Source: PALSA-968 sp964387075
Lineage (GTDB): Bacteria > Bacteroidota > Bacteroidia > B-17B0 > Aurantibacillaceae
DNA length: 64,000 nt
Assembly: GCA_964387075.1 (NCBI GenBank)
Contig: CAYLVB010000002.1
Coordinates: 186,001 to 250,000, forward strand
Direction: 5' to 3'
Shown: in pieces, positions 1 to 8,994 of the stretch
How positions within the stretch are numbered: the stretch's first letter is position 1
How the letters are laid out: each line of letters begins with the position of its first letter
Position numbers and translations under genes: made by a program
Notes under the pieces: model-generated
Told to the model about the DNA's origin: nothing
Seen by the model: the letters and a program-made list of their open reading frames with translations, nothing else
Database searches by the model: none

Positions 1-3000
1 GGTGCGCAATAATAAGAGTGAGAATACCTGGCGATTGAGCTCCTGGTCATTATTGATATAACCCATTACCTGCGATCGTATCACTTCACTGACGCCGGGC
101 AGTTCTATCCCGAATGTGATATCCGGGTTCATCAGTTTATTGCGCATGTACAGTTTGCAGTCAACCGGGTAGCGCTTGTTATTATCTACGCCTGTACTAC
201 CGGAAGAGCCCGCGCTGTTTGGATCGTTGGGATTGCTTTGCGTTTGCGGAAAGAAAGCGGCCAGCGAAGTTCTTTGCCGGTAGGTAGCAATGATATCAAT
301 GTCGGCGTTCAGCGGATCACCGCTCCAGCGTATGTTGCTTCCTTCATCAATATCAAATTTTTTGTTGATCACATTCTCTAGTGTGAACAGGTAACTTCCA
401 TCCAGGATGTCGTAAGTGCCGAACATCTCAAAATTACCATGGGTGCTGATGTTCATATTGATGTTACCGATCCCGCGCGCTTTGATCGCGTCGCCTGATT
501 TTGGGTCGAGTAGGATCTGCACCTCGGCGTTGGGACTAACCTCAAGGTTAAATTTCAAAGTGATGCCCGCGAAATCATTCTTATCCGTATTCTTCTTTTT
601 CAAACTGTCGGGTTTCACAAAGCGAATGAAACCAACTTCGCTCACCTCTCCCGGCCCGGCCAATGGAATGAAGAACTGTGTTCCTTTGGCAGTCTTTACG
701 TTGATCTCAAAGATCAAGGCGTCGGGCGGCCCGTACAAACCTATATTTCCGGTACAAAACGCTTTTCCGTAATAACTGCTGTTCTGAGCCGCCGTGGTGT
801 TCAGCGCCATAAAATTGGTGGCGTTAATGTCAAAGTCAAGCTTCATGTTACTGAAATTATCGTGGAAGATATTCCCGTATACAACGGCTTTATTTCCCTG
901 CGGATCGTATAAGTTCACAAAATCAAGTGTGATCTCGTCCGGCTCAATTTTTATTTTTCCGCTTTTAATGGAATAAGGCGCGTTGAGGTAATCTACCTTG
1001 AAGTTCTTTACATCACTCAATTCCATCTCTCCGCGCATAAGTGGTTTGGCAAGACTACCCTTGATGGTCATATCTCCCGCCACATAACCGTCGTTGAGCG
1101 TAAAGATCCCTTTCACAAAAGGCTGCATGGTGTTGATGGCAAATTTACCCATGTGAATGTTTATATCGAGAGCGGAATCTTTTCTATTCGGATAAAAATA
1201 CCCGTCAAAATTCATGTTATTCGAAACTATTTTTATGGTGGATGATGTATCCCGCTTAAAGGAGCCGTTCAGGGAGACCACCTGCTTTTCTTCGTCAAAC
1301 AAGGTGTTCACTTGACCGTTACCGATCAAAGTTCCGTTTACGCGCAAACGGCGGAATGTAAGCGCGCTGGAGAACATGGGTGTGTGATAGATATCGGCTA
1401 TATTACTTTTCCCTGTGATACTTCCCGCCAGTGTAATGCCCTTGCGCTTCAGAATCGGGTTCAATTGGCTCAGGCGGAACCTTTCCAATTCAAAGGTTAC
1501 CTGTTCCTTAGGATCTTTCGATATTACTCCTTCCACCCTGATCTTTTGTTTGTTGTTCACGAAAGTAAGATCACTGAAGTTGAATGTTCCGCTCGAATCC
1601 GCGAAGAAATGGTCGGTACCCACACGCTGCCACAAACTATCTTCGGCGTAAATGATGAACTTCTGAATGTCGAGATCGAGATAATACTGGCTGAACATCA
1701 TATTTCCTTCGATCTTACCGGAGTTCTTTTTCTTGGTTTCATTATCCCAAAGAATTTTAAAATCAGAGCGGTTATCGGCGGCGTCGAACTTAATGTCGAA
1801 ATTATCGAAGTAAATACTGTCGCCAAGGTCCACACGTTTAAAGCCTGTATTCATCTTCACCTGTTTGTTCTCGGTGTTCACGGAAAGGAACCAATCCTTA
1901 ATCGGTGTTTTATTATACTCAATGATGTCAGAAAGCCCCGTGGCCACCAATGATCGCTTTTGCCCGTCGAAGGAACCCTGCACAATGGTTTGCGGACTTA
2001 GTTTGAGCGGCATGTTAAGTAACGTTGCCACAGGACTGAAATCCTTTACGCGCACTTTGAATTTGAATTGGTCGTTGCGGGGTTTGTTCTTGCCACGCGC
2101 GTTCTGCGCAAGTTCTTCGTTCTTAAAGAATGTAGGGAAATAATGATTGAGGAACGTGGAAATGCTTTTGCCGAGCGTGCTCGCTTTAAAACGGCCTTCC
2201 ACTTCCGCGTCCATCACCGATGAAACCATGGTGAGGCTATTGTAGGCGTCGTTCTGCACGATCTGTATATCGGTGTTATCGATCTTCACAACACCGTTTG
2301 CCTTTACCAGCTTTACTTTCGTTGCCGTTAACGTTCCGTTTATATCATCGATGCTCTGTCCGCAAATATTGGCATTGATCTTTCCCGACAATACAGCGAT
2401 GGAATCGGAGGTGAGGAAATGTGTCTTGTAGAGATCAAAACGGTAAATTTCCATATCTGCGTTCACTTCAGGTATCTTCTGGCTTAGATCGGCCGTGCCC
2501 ACAAAACGAAAATTAGCGTTCGTGTCAGCGGAAGAGAAAGTGCCGTTAAAGATCTTTTTCTTAAAAGTGCCGTCAACATCCATATGGCGGTACAGGTATT
2601 TGTTGTAACGCGCGGAGTGTATCTGTCCTTTCACATGGGCGTCAAGCGTGTGTAGTGCGGTACCGCTTCCTTTTATCTGCGCGTCGAGCGCGATCTCCCC
2701 GAGATCCGGTGAATGGATGGCCTGCCCAACATGAAAACCTGCCGTCTTGAAATACCCGCTGTACGACATTTCTTTATCCTTCGGGGTTTTGATATTGGCG
2801 TTTGCGGTTATTTGTCCGAGCGCGGTGGTAAAGCCGCCGTTCATAGTTAGATCATTCAGGTAACCTTCGGCATTCCCTGAGAAGGTGACGCGGCCCAGCT
2901 TTTTCAGGTTGGGGGGAAGCGACATGCTTCTTCCCGCATCGAAAGGATAGTCGGGTACACGCACAAGATCGTAATAATGCGTGGAAAGTTTTTTGGCAGC

Positions 3001-4053
3001 GAACTTAACGTAAGTACTGTCGGTATTCGGTAAACCTCTGATGTCAAAACTTCCGGTAAAAACAGTGTGCTCGTAAGCCGATATCTTCAGGTTATTAGAA
3101 ACAAGATGCGCCACGGGCCCGCTGAAAGTGCCGCTCAGGTTGATGCGTTCATCAAAGCCTTTGAAAAAATTCACGAAGTAAGCAACATCGATCGGGTTCA
3201 CAAAACTACTGTCGGTAAGTTTTACGGCCAGTTTTACTTTGTTCACAAAATCACTATAACTATCGTATGAATGTGTATGCATCTGGTAATACCCGTGCAG
3301 GTAACTGTTGTCGGTGATCAGGTACAGGTTATCGGCGCGAATGCTTTTTGGACTAACCGTTGTTTCGGCGTATAATTTTTTGATGTGTAAACCGGATTTT
3401 TCGGTCAAAGAAAGATCCTGCACGCGGCATTTTATCAGGTCGTCATGAATTTCAACATCAGAGATCGTTCCGCTGATGTGGCGCGCGTCGAGGTCACTGA
3501 AATTCATTCCGTACGGAACCTTCGTTGTGTCGTTATGGTCTTTGTAAACCAGGTTCACATCGTTCAGCTCCAGGTCGCCATACAGGATCTTAAAGGAAGC
3601 GGTATCGGTTTCCTTCAGGGTGTCCTTTGGTCCGGCAAAGTAGTCGGCCAGGAATTGAAAATTGAAATCCTTTTCTCCTTTGTATTTCTGCAACTTGAAA
3701 GTAAGCCCATCGAGTCTTGTAAGATCCAGTTCCAGTTTTTTTCCCGCAATGCTGAACATCTCGATGGCTACGGAAAGCCTGTTGCCGTATAAAAGCGTGT
3801 CCTTGTGTAGATCCTCTACGTAAACGCCTTCAAGATTAACGGTCTTAAAGAAATCGATGTTCACCGAATTGATGGAGATAACCGTATTGAGTTCGCGCGA
3901 AAGTTTTTCGGAAGCCTTTTTGCCGAGCCAGGTCTGTACGCTGTGCATTTGCAAAAGCGCATAGGCCAGACCTATCAACAGCATGAAGCTGAGAAGCGTG
4001 ATTTTTATAAAACGCCGGATAAAACGCCTACCTTTGCGTGGCTTTTGCTCCAT
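1..4053 (-). CDS. tamB: TamB-family translocation/assembly protein (DUF490), 3' end outside window
   Basis: An open frame of 1351 codons runs without a stop from the ATG at 4053 to base 1, so the C-terminus is missing. The N-terminus is basic (MEQKPRKGRRF) and is followed by one hydrophobic anchor at about residues 18-36. The rest is a long run of weakly repetitive beta-strand segments, as in AsmA/TamB proteins that span the periplasm and help place outer-membrane proteins or lipids. The visible end, with text such as GNINMNISTHGNFEMFGTYD and later NKRYPVDCKLYMRNK, resembles the conserved DUF490 domain. The start codon lies 14 nt from that of divergent tsaD, so the two share a promoter region. 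Family assignment rests on overall layout and C-terminal motifs; exact substrate is unknown. Confidence 0.85.
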   Translation of the reverse strand, partial: MEQKPRKGRRFIRRFIKITLLSFMLLIGLAYALLQMHSVQTWLGKKASEKLSRELNTVISINSVNIDFFKTVNLEGVYVEDLHKDTLLYGNRLSVAIEMFSIAGKKLELDLTRLDGLTFKLQKYKGEKDFNFQFLADYFAGPKDTLKETDTASFKILYGDLELNDVNLVYKDHNDTTKVPYGMNFSDLDARHISGTISDVEIHDDLIKCRVQDLSLTEKSGLHIKKLYAETTVSPKSIRADNLYLITDNSYLHGYYQMHTHSYDSYSDFVNKVKLAVKLTDSSFVNPIDVAYFVNFFKGFDERINLSGTFSGPVAHLVSNNLKISAYEHTVFTGSFDIRGLPNTDSTYVKFAAKKLSTHYYDLVRVPDYPFDAGRSMSLPPNLKKLGRVTFSGNAEGYLNDLTMNGGFTTALGQITANANIKTPKDKEMSYSGYFKTAGFHVGQAIHSPDLGEIALDAQIKGSGTALHTLDAHVKGQIHSARYNKYLYRHMDVDGTFKKKIFNGTFSSADTNANFRFVGTADLSQKIPEVNADMEIYRFDLYKTHFLTSDSIAVLSGKINANICGQSIDDINGTLTATKVKLVKANGVVKIDNTDIQIVQNDAYNSLTMVSSVMDAEVEGRFKASTLGKSISTFLNHYFPTFFKNEELAQNARGKNKPRNDQFKFKVRVKDFSPVATLLNMPLKLSPQTIVQGSFDGQKRSLVATGLSDIIEYNKTPIKDWFLSVNTENKQVKMNTGFKRVDLGDSIYFDNFDIKFDAADNRSDFKILWDNETKKKNSGKIEGNMMFSQYYLDLDIQKFIIYAEDSLWQRVGTDHFFADSSGTFNFSDLTFVNNKQKIRVEGVISKDPKEQVTFELERFRLSQLNPILKRKGITLAGSITGKSNIADIYHTPMFSSALTFRRLRVNGTLIGNGQVNTLFDEEKQVVSLNGSFKRDTSSTIKIVSNNMNFDGYFYPNRKDSALDINIHMGKFAINTMQPFVKGIFTLNDGYVAGDMTIKGSLAKPLMRGEMELSDVKNFKVDYLNAPYSIKSGKIKIEPDEITLDFVNLYDPQGNKAVVYGNIFHDNFSNMKLDFDINATNFMALNTTAAQNSSYYGKAFCTGNIGLYGPPDALIFEINVKTAKGTQFFIPLAGPGEVSEVGFIRFVKPDSLKKKNTDKNDFAGITLKFNLEVSPNAEVQILLDPKSGDAIKARGIGNINMNISTHGNFEMFGTYDILDGSYLFTLENVINKKFDIDEGSNIRWSGDPLNADIDIIATYRQRTSLAAFFPQTQSNPNDPNSAGSSGSTGVDNNKRYPVDCKLYMRNKLMNPDITFGIELPGVSEVIRSQVMGYINNDQELNRQVFSLLLLRT

Positions 4054-4067
4054 AGTACTCAAAATTA

Positions 4068-5111
4068 ATGATTATAACGGAAAGCGACATATTTATATTG
4101 GCCATTGAGTCGAGCTGCGATGATACTGCCTGTGCGGTGCTCCACAATCGTGCCGTACTGAGCAATAAAGTGGCTAACCAGGAAATCCATAAGCAATACG
4201 GGGGCGTGGTTCCTGAGCTTGCCGGGCGCGATCACCAAAAGAACATTGTGCCGGTGGTAGATGCCGCCTTAAAGGAAGCAAAAGTTGAATTAACACAAAT
4301 TAACGCGGTTGCTTTTACAAGAGGCCCGGGCTTGCTGGGTTCCTTGTTAGTGGGCGCTTCTTTTGCAAAATCATTGGCGCAGGCGTTGAATATTCCATTG
4401 ATAGAGGTAAACCATATGCAAGGTCATGTGCTGGCCCATTTCATAGAAAGTAAAAAGTCAGAAGTTACAAGTCATAAGGAACAGCCCGAATTTCCTTTTT
4501 TGTGTTTAACGGTTAGTGGCGGGCATACACAATTGATAAAAGTGAGCGATCATTTGAGCTTTGAATTACTGGGAGAGACGCTTGATGACGCAGTGGGCGA
4601 GGCATATGACAAAGCTGCCAAAATACTGGGCCTGCCTTATCCGGGGGGACCATTGATAGACAACTATGCCAAAGAGGGAAACCCGAAAAAATATAAATTC
4701 CCTATAAGCAACATGCCGGGGCTTGATTACAGCTTTAGTGGCATCAAGACCGCTTTTTTGTATTTCATACAGAAGGAAACCGGCGCGAACAAAAATTTTG
4801 TGCCAGAGAATATGGCTGATATCTGTGCTTCTTACCAATGGTGTTTGAGCGAAATGCTGATGAAAAAGATGAGAGCGGCTGCGGATCAGCATCTATTAAA
4901 GACCGTGGCTTTGGCGGGTGGTGTTTCGGCCAATTCTTTATTGAGGTACCGGGTGAAAGAACTGGAAAAGGAGGGATTCAGCACTTTTATTCCGCCTTTT
5001 GAGTATTGTACGGATAACGCGGCCATGATAGGCATAGCGGGCTATTTTAAATACCTCAAAAAAGACTTCGCTAACCTCAATATTACACCAAAGGCACAAT
5101 ATTCTTTGTAA
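4068..5111 (+). CDS. tsaD: tRNA N6-adenosine threonylcarbamoyltransferase TsaD
   Basis: 347 residues, the usual size for TsaD/Kae1, which transfers the threonylcarbamoyl group to A37 of ANN-decoding tRNAs in the cytoplasm. Visible family motifs are AIESSCDDTA at the N-terminus, the metal-binding HMQGH (His116, His120), SGGHT near residue 150, and a C-terminal DNAAMIG. Between HMQGHVLAHF and EFPFLCLTVSGGHT lies a hydrophilic stretch, residues 127-138, that is encoded by a 7-bp repeat tract (see the repeat at 4447-4481); related proteins usually have a variable loop here. Divergent from tamB and followed by glmS after 51 nt. Confidence 0.97.
   Translation: MIITESDIFILAIESSCDDTACAVLHNRAVLSNKVANQEIHKQYGGVVPELAGRDHQKNIVPVVDAALKEAKVELTQINAVAFTRGPGLLGSLLVGASFAKSLAQALNIPLIEVNHMQGHVLAHFIESKKSEVTSHKEQPEFPFLCLTVSGGHTQLIKVSDHLSFELLGETLDDAVGEAYDKAAKILGLPYPGGPLIDNYAKEGNPKKYKFPISNMPGLDYSFSGIKTAFLYFIQKETGANKNFVPENMADICASYQWCLSEMLMKKMRAAADQHLLKTVALAGGVSANSLLRYRVKELEKEGFSTFIPPFEYCTDNAAMIGIAGYFKYLKKDFANLNITPKAQYSL
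4447..4481 (+). repeat. Heptamer tract inside tsaD (AAAGTCA family)
   Basis: Five consecutive 7-mers: AAAGTAA, AAAGTCA, GAAGTTA, CAAGTCA, TAAGGAA. The AGT core falls at 4449, 4456, 4463 and 4470, with a degenerate AGG at 4477. It is in frame with tsaD and encodes the polar loop ESKKSEVTSHKE. The same family occurs outside genes at 32513-32554. Confidence 0.85.
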
Positions 5112-5116
5112 ATTTG
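5109..5116 (+). promoter_or_regulatory. Probable -7 box for glmS
   Basis: TAAATTTG matches the Bacteroidota TAnnTTTG -7 element. It lies at the end of tsaD, 46 nt before the glmS start. No clear TTTG is seen at the expected upstream distance, so the call is tentative. Confidence 0.45.
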
Positions 5117-5162
5117 CGCTAACAGATCCCGAAGGGAGTCCTTTGGTACAAAATTTTACAAC

Positions 5163-7007
5163 ATGTGCGGAATAGTTGGATATATCGGTAAAAGGGAAGC
5201 TTATCCCGTGATCGTAAAAGGTCTTCACCGCTTAGAGTACCGGGGCTACGACAGCGCCGGGGTTGCATTATTGTCGGCAAACAAAGCCCTCAATGTATAT
5301 AAATGCAAAGGAAAGGTCTCTGATCTGGAGAAGCACGCAGGCGGGAAGGACATTACCGGAACACTTGGTATCGGCCACACACGCTGGGCCACGCACGGCG
5401 AACCTAACGACATCAACGCGCACCCGCACTATTCGCAAAGCAAGAACATAGTTCTTATTCATAACGGGATCATTGAGAACTACGCCGCCATTAAAGAGAA
5501 CCTCATTAAACGCGGACATACCTTCCAGAGTCAAACCGACACAGAAGTATTGGTTCATCTCATCGAAGAGATCAAAGAAAAGGACGGATTAAAATTAGGG
5601 CACGCGGTATTGGCGGCTCTTAAACAGGTTGTTGGAGCTTATGCCATCGCGGTAATTGATAAGAATAAACCCGATGAAATGATCGCGGCAAAAAAAGGAA
5701 GTCCGCTGGTTATTGGAGTAGGGGATGATGAATATTTTGTGGCTTCGGATGCTTCGCCCATTGTGGAATACACCAAGAACGTGGTTTACCTGGAGGATGA
5801 ACAGGTGGCTATTATTAAACGCCACGAACCATTAAAGATCCGCAACTTAAAAGATAAAGAGATCACACCTTCTGTTCAGGAAATTGAAATGGAGCTCGAG
5901 GCCATTGAAAAAGGCGGGTATGAGCATTTCATGTTAAAGGAAATTTACGAGCAGCCGCGTTCTATCAAAGACAGTATGCGCGGGCGTTTGCGCACCGATC
6001 TTGGTGTTGTGCAATTGGGCGGTATTGTAGATTATGAAGCGAAATTCCTGAAAGCAAAACGTATCATTTTCATTGCCTGCGGAACTTCGTGGCACGCGGG
6101 TTTGGTTGGAGAATATTTATTTGAAGAATACGCTCGCATTCCGGTTGAAGTGGAGTACGCGAGTGAATTCCGTTATCGTAATCCTGTTATTTACGAGGAT
6201 GATATTGTGATCGCTATTTCTCAATCGGGCGAAACTGCCGATACCTTGGCCGCCATTGAATTGGCAAAATCAAAAGGCGCTACCATCATTGGTGTTTGTA
6301 ACGTGGTTGGATCTTCCATCGCGCGTGCAACACATGCGGGTTCTTATACGCATGCGGGGCCCGAGATCGGCGTGGCTTCTACCAAAGCATTTACTGCGCA
6401 GGTTACCGTGCTTACTTTGATGGCACTGCACATCGCGCACAAAAAAGGAACTATCCCCGAGAACCGCTACCGCCAGTTGTTGTTTGAATTGGAGGCGATT
6501 CCAACAAAGGTAGAGCGTGTGCTGACCTTGAACGAGACCATCAAAAAGATAGCGGATACGTACAAGGGGGCTTCTAATTTCCTATACCTGGGTCGTGGTT
6601 ATTCTTTCCCGGTTGCTTTGGAAGGGGCCTTGAAATTGAAAGAGATCTCTTACATACATGCCGAGGGTTATCCTGCAGCCGAAATGAAGCATGGCCCTAT
6701 TGCTTTGATCGACGAAGAAATGCCCGTGGTAGTTATTGCCACTAAAGGCGCGAACTATGAAAAAGTGGTAAGCAATATCCAGGAAGTAAAGGCCCGCAAG
6801 GGAAAGATCATTGCTGTGGTTACAGAAGGAGATAAGGAAGTGAAGAAAATGGCCGATTTTGTGATGGAAATACCTGATACTGATGAATCTATGGTGCCGT
6901 TATTATCTGTAGTGCCCCTGCAGTTGCTTTCTTACCATATAGCCGTTATGCGTGGTTGTAACGTAGATCAGCCCCGAAACCTGGCTAAGTCGGTAACAGT
7001 AGAATAG
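5163..7007 (+). CDS. glmS: Glutamine--fructose-6-phosphate aminotransferase (isomerizing)
   Basis: 614 residues, full length for GlmS, which makes glucosamine-6-phosphate for peptidoglycan and LPS precursors. The protein begins MCGIVGYIG, so Cys2 becomes the N-terminal nucleophile of the class II glutaminase domain (about residues 1-220) after Met removal. Two SIS sugar-isomerase domains follow; SQSGETADT is the sugar-phosphate loop of the first. The C-terminus NLAKSVTVE matches the family's conserved ending. No glmS ribozyme is expected in this phylum and none was seen in the short upstream gap. A 284-bp stretch without a recognised gene follows. Confidence 0.98.
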   Translation: MCGIVGYIGKREAYPVIVKGLHRLEYRGYDSAGVALLSANKALNVYKCKGKVSDLEKHAGGKDITGTLGIGHTRWATHGEPNDINAHPHYSQSKNIVLIHNGIIENYAAIKENLIKRGHTFQSQTDTEVLVHLIEEIKEKDGLKLGHAVLAALKQVVGAYAIAVIDKNKPDEMIAAKKGSPLVIGVGDDEYFVASDASPIVEYTKNVVYLEDEQVAIIKRHEPLKIRNLKDKEITPSVQEIEMELEAIEKGGYEHFMLKEIYEQPRSIKDSMRGRLRTDLGVVQLGGIVDYEAKFLKAKRIIFIACGTSWHAGLVGEYLFEEYARIPVEVEYASEFRYRNPVIYEDDIVIAISQSGETADTLAAIELAKSKGATIIGVCNVVGSSIARATHAGSYTHAGPEIGVASTKAFTAQVTVLTLMALHIAHKKGTIPENRYRQLLFELEAIPTKVERVLTLNETIKKIADTYKGASNFLYLGRGYSFPVALEGALKLKEISYIHAEGYPAAEMKHGPIALIDEEMPVVVIATKGANYEKVVSNIQEVKARKGKIIAVVTEGDKEVKKMADFVMEIPDTDESMVPLLSVVPLQLLSYHIAVMRGCNVDQPRNLAKSVTVE

Positions 7008-7291
7008 GCTGGAAAAGCCGTTTAAAATTTGGTTTTTTCTTCCGGGTGTGGCCAATTGCATTGAAATCGAGCATTTTACGGCTAAAAATTCGAAAAACGC
7101 AATTCTTTCAGCAATAGCCTGCCAAATGTTTTAGGTTTATAATGAATTGCCGGAGATACGCGCTTCCCGGGGCTTATTTGCCACCCATCCTAAAACCATT
7201 TGTTTTTGTATATTTTTTTATTACATTGCATTGAATTTGACTCCCTGTGCTGTCTTGCCGTAAGGGGGTGGTTCATTAAACAAACATTCAT

Positions 7292-7879
7292 ATGAAAAAA
7301 ACGGTATTCAGCATTTGTTCGATCTTAACAGTAGTAGCCCTTATCATCATGTCTTGCGAGAAGAAAGAAGATCCAAACATGAAGAAAGTGTATTACAATA
7401 CCCAAACCGGTTATTCCACAGGTGGAAATCCAAATCCAACTGGGCAGGCAACCAGCGGGGGTTCGGCCACTACGGGCGGAACAAGCTCCAGCGGCACTGC
7501 AAGCAGTTCTTCGGGTACTAGTTCAACCGGTACAAGTTCTACAACAGGTGGAGGATGTACCGATGCTATGACAGTGAACAGTATTAACTGCGCCCCAACC
7601 AACACAAATGCAGGAGCTGCTCCTAATTACCGTCTCGTTCATTCAGGAGGTTGCATACAGATACAGATCACCTTCTCTTCACCTTCTGCACCAACAAGCG
7701 GCACTTACCAGATCGTATCCGGTACCCCCGGAGCAGGTCAATGTAACTTTTATGATGTAAACAATGCTACAGGGGCTACCGGCGGCACAGTTACTATCTT
7801 AACCGGCACTCCTAATAAAGCAACTTATAGCAACGTAGCCGTTGGCGCATTTACCGCTACAGGCACCTGCTGCTACTAA
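7292..7879 (+). CDS. Small lipoprotein with Gly/Ser/Thr-rich linker, function unknown
   Basis: 195 residues. The N-terminus has a signal peptide ending in a lipobox (IIMSC, Cys at residue 22), so the mature protein should be lipid-anchored. Residues about 35-85 are low-complexity Gly/Ser/Thr/Pro sequence, likely an extended linker. The C-terminal half contains several cysteines (for example GGGCTDAM, INCAPT, GGCIQI, and the final CCY) and a high Thr/Gly content, like a small extracellular beta domain. I do not recognise a named family. A strong rho-independent terminator follows directly. Confidence 0.7.
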   Translation: MKKTVFSICSILTVVALIIMSCEKKEDPNMKKVYYNTQTGYSTGGNPNPTGQATSGGSATTGGTSSSGTASSSSGTSSTGTSSTTGGGCTDAMTVNSINCAPTNTNAGAAPNYRLVHSGGCIQIQITFSSPSAPTSGTYQIVSGTPGAGQCNFYDVNNATGATGGTVTILTGTPNKATYSNVAVGAFTATGTCCY

Positions 7880-7896
7880 AAATAAATTTCAAAAGG

Positions 7897-7929
7897 AAAC
7901 CCTTCTGGCTTAACCGGGAGGGTTTTTTT
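7897..7929 (+). terminator. Rho-independent terminator after the lipoprotein gene
   Basis: A 12-bp stem (left arm AAACCCTTCTGG, loop CTTAA, right arm CCGGGAGGGTTT, with a few G-U pairs) runs into seven T residues. It lies between convergent genes and overlaps the stop codon of the minus-strand gene by two bases. Confidence 0.9.
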
Positions 7930-8416
7930 ATTTCCCTGTTTTTTCCTTTAAAACTTCAACGATCCTCAATACCGCCGGGCACACCAGCGTGTTCTTGTGG
8001 GTAAGATCCATAATTTGATGCATGTTCTTTCGGTTGGTATGCGGGTATTCACGACAGGCCGTTGGGCGGTCTTCGTACACCATGCAGTAGTTCTCGTGAT
8101 CTAAAAAAGGACAGGGCGCGGTAGTAAGCACATAATCTTTGTCCTCATCTATCTTCAGGTATTTGGCAATGAATTCAGAAGGACGCATGCGCAATCTTTT
8201 AGACAAGCGGTCAATGTCTTTCTCGTAAAAAATAGGACTGGTGGTCTTGCAGCAATTGGCACAAGTGAGGCAATCGATCTCCTCAAACGCGTTATCGTGT
8301 TCTTCATGAAAAACATCATCGAGGTTGCGCGGCGGCTTGCGTTTCAGCTTAGCTAAAAACTCCTTGTTCTCGCGGCTTTGCGATCTGGCTTTATCGTTAA
8401 AGGAGTTGAGGTCCAT
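7928..8416 (-). CDS. YkgJ-family zinc/iron-chelating Cys-cluster protein
   Basis: About 162 residues from the ATG at 8416. The open frame extends back to 8569, but that extension is encoded by an intergenic inverted repeat, so MDLNSFNDKA is the better start. The protein has the Cys cluster CLTCANCC, then CPFLD, a Cys in NYCMVY and CREYP, the arrangement of the YkgJ family (metal-binding, cytoplasmic, biochemical role unclear). Downstream it converges on the lipoprotein gene. Family assignment is good; function is unknown. Confidence 0.8.
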   Translation of the reverse strand: MDLNSFNDKARSQSRENKEFLAKLKRKPPRNLDDVFHEEHDNAFEEIDCLTCANCCKTTSPIFYEKDIDRLSKRLRMRPSEFIAKYLKIDEDKDYVLTTAPCPFLDHENYCMVYEDRPTACREYPHTNRKNMHQIMDLTHKNTLVCPAVLRIVEVLKEKTGK

Positions 8417-8464
8417 GCTGCAAAGGTCGGGAATTTTACTTTTAGTAGGGCTCTTTTCTCCGAA

Positions 8465-8617
8465 CGACCCCTCGCCAACGTCCCGCTCCAGCGGAACTGT
8501 TTTGGCGATCCCCCTTGAAGAGGGATAATTTAATACAATGCTACAGGCTGCTAAATTATCGCCCTTCAAGGGGGATCGTTACAGCAATTCGCTAAGCGAA
8601 TGCTAACGAGGGGGTCG
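8465..8617. repeat. Large imperfect inverted repeat (two facing copies of a palindromic intergenic element)
   Basis: Inner arms at 8506-8532 and 8552-8578 are near-identical reverse complements (differences only around AGAGG versus AGGGC), separated by a 19-bp loop. Outer ends CGACCCCTCG (8465-8474) and CGAGGGGGTCG (8607-8617) also pair. A related single copy lies at 9746-9803. No ORF of its own is present. Such CGACCCC...CCCCTT elements look like dispersed intergenic repeats. Confidence 0.8.
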
Positions 8618-8648
8618 GCTGTTTTGCGGCCGCCAATAAGAGAGTGGA

Positions 8649-8945
8649 TTATTTCTTAACGATCACGAACACCTCTTCATTATCCTTTTTCATCAGGTAG
8701 GTTTCGCGGGCAAAGGTCTCGAGGCTTGTTTCGTTGGTTTGCAGCTCTTCGATGTTCTTTTTGTTGGAGTTGATCTCGCTGAGGTAATAGTCGCGCTCGT
8801 TCTCGAGTTTCACTACATCCTGGCGCAGGCTGTATTGGGTGAAGATATCGTTGCGGTCGAAGAAGGTGAGCCAAACGGCCAGGCCCACCAGGGTAAGCAG
8901 GTATTTGTTTTTAACAACCTTTAATACTTTTTTGAACTTTTTCAT
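8649..8945 (-). CDS. FtsB/DivIC-like septum formation initiator
   Basis: 98 residues, one N-terminal transmembrane helix (about residues 14-28, LLTLVGLAVWLTFF) followed by a coiled-coil region (LENERDYYLSEINSNKKNIE) and a short C-terminal segment containing ARETYLMKKDNE. This is the layout of FtsB/DivIC, a bitopic divisome protein that binds FtsL and FtsQ and helps activate septal peptidoglycan synthesis. The ETYLMKKDNEEVF segment resembles the family's conserved tail. It appears to have its own promoter (8953-8960). Confidence 0.82.
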   Translation of the reverse strand: MKKFKKVLKVVKNKYLLTLVGLAVWLTFFDRNDIFTQYSLRQDVVKLENERDYYLSEINSNKKNIEELQTNETSLETFARETYLMKKDNEEVFVIVKK

Positions 8946-8952
8946 CCGCTAA

Positions 8953-8960
8953 CAAAGTTA
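8953..8960 (-). promoter_or_regulatory. -7 box (TAACTTTG) for the FtsB-like gene
   Basis: On the minus strand the sequence reads TAACTTTG, matching TAnnTTTG, ending 8 nt before the start codon at 8945. The transcript would have almost no 5' leader. Confidence 0.5.
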
Positions 8961-8994
8961 ATTTATCGCATCTTTACCTGCATAAGCGCTTCAT

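Noticed and set aside
1312..1953. Plus-strand frame of 213 codons
   Set aside because: It lies entirely opposite the continuous tamB frame and its translation resembles no protein family.
7008..7291. A riboswitch or small RNA downstream of glmS
   Set aside because: The gap is A/T-rich with only a short hairpin (GGCTGGAAAAGCC); no known RNA class could be supported.
8417..8569. N-terminal extension of the YkgJ-like protein
   Set aside because: The added 51 residues are encoded by an intergenic inverted repeat; the ATG at 8416 fits the family start.
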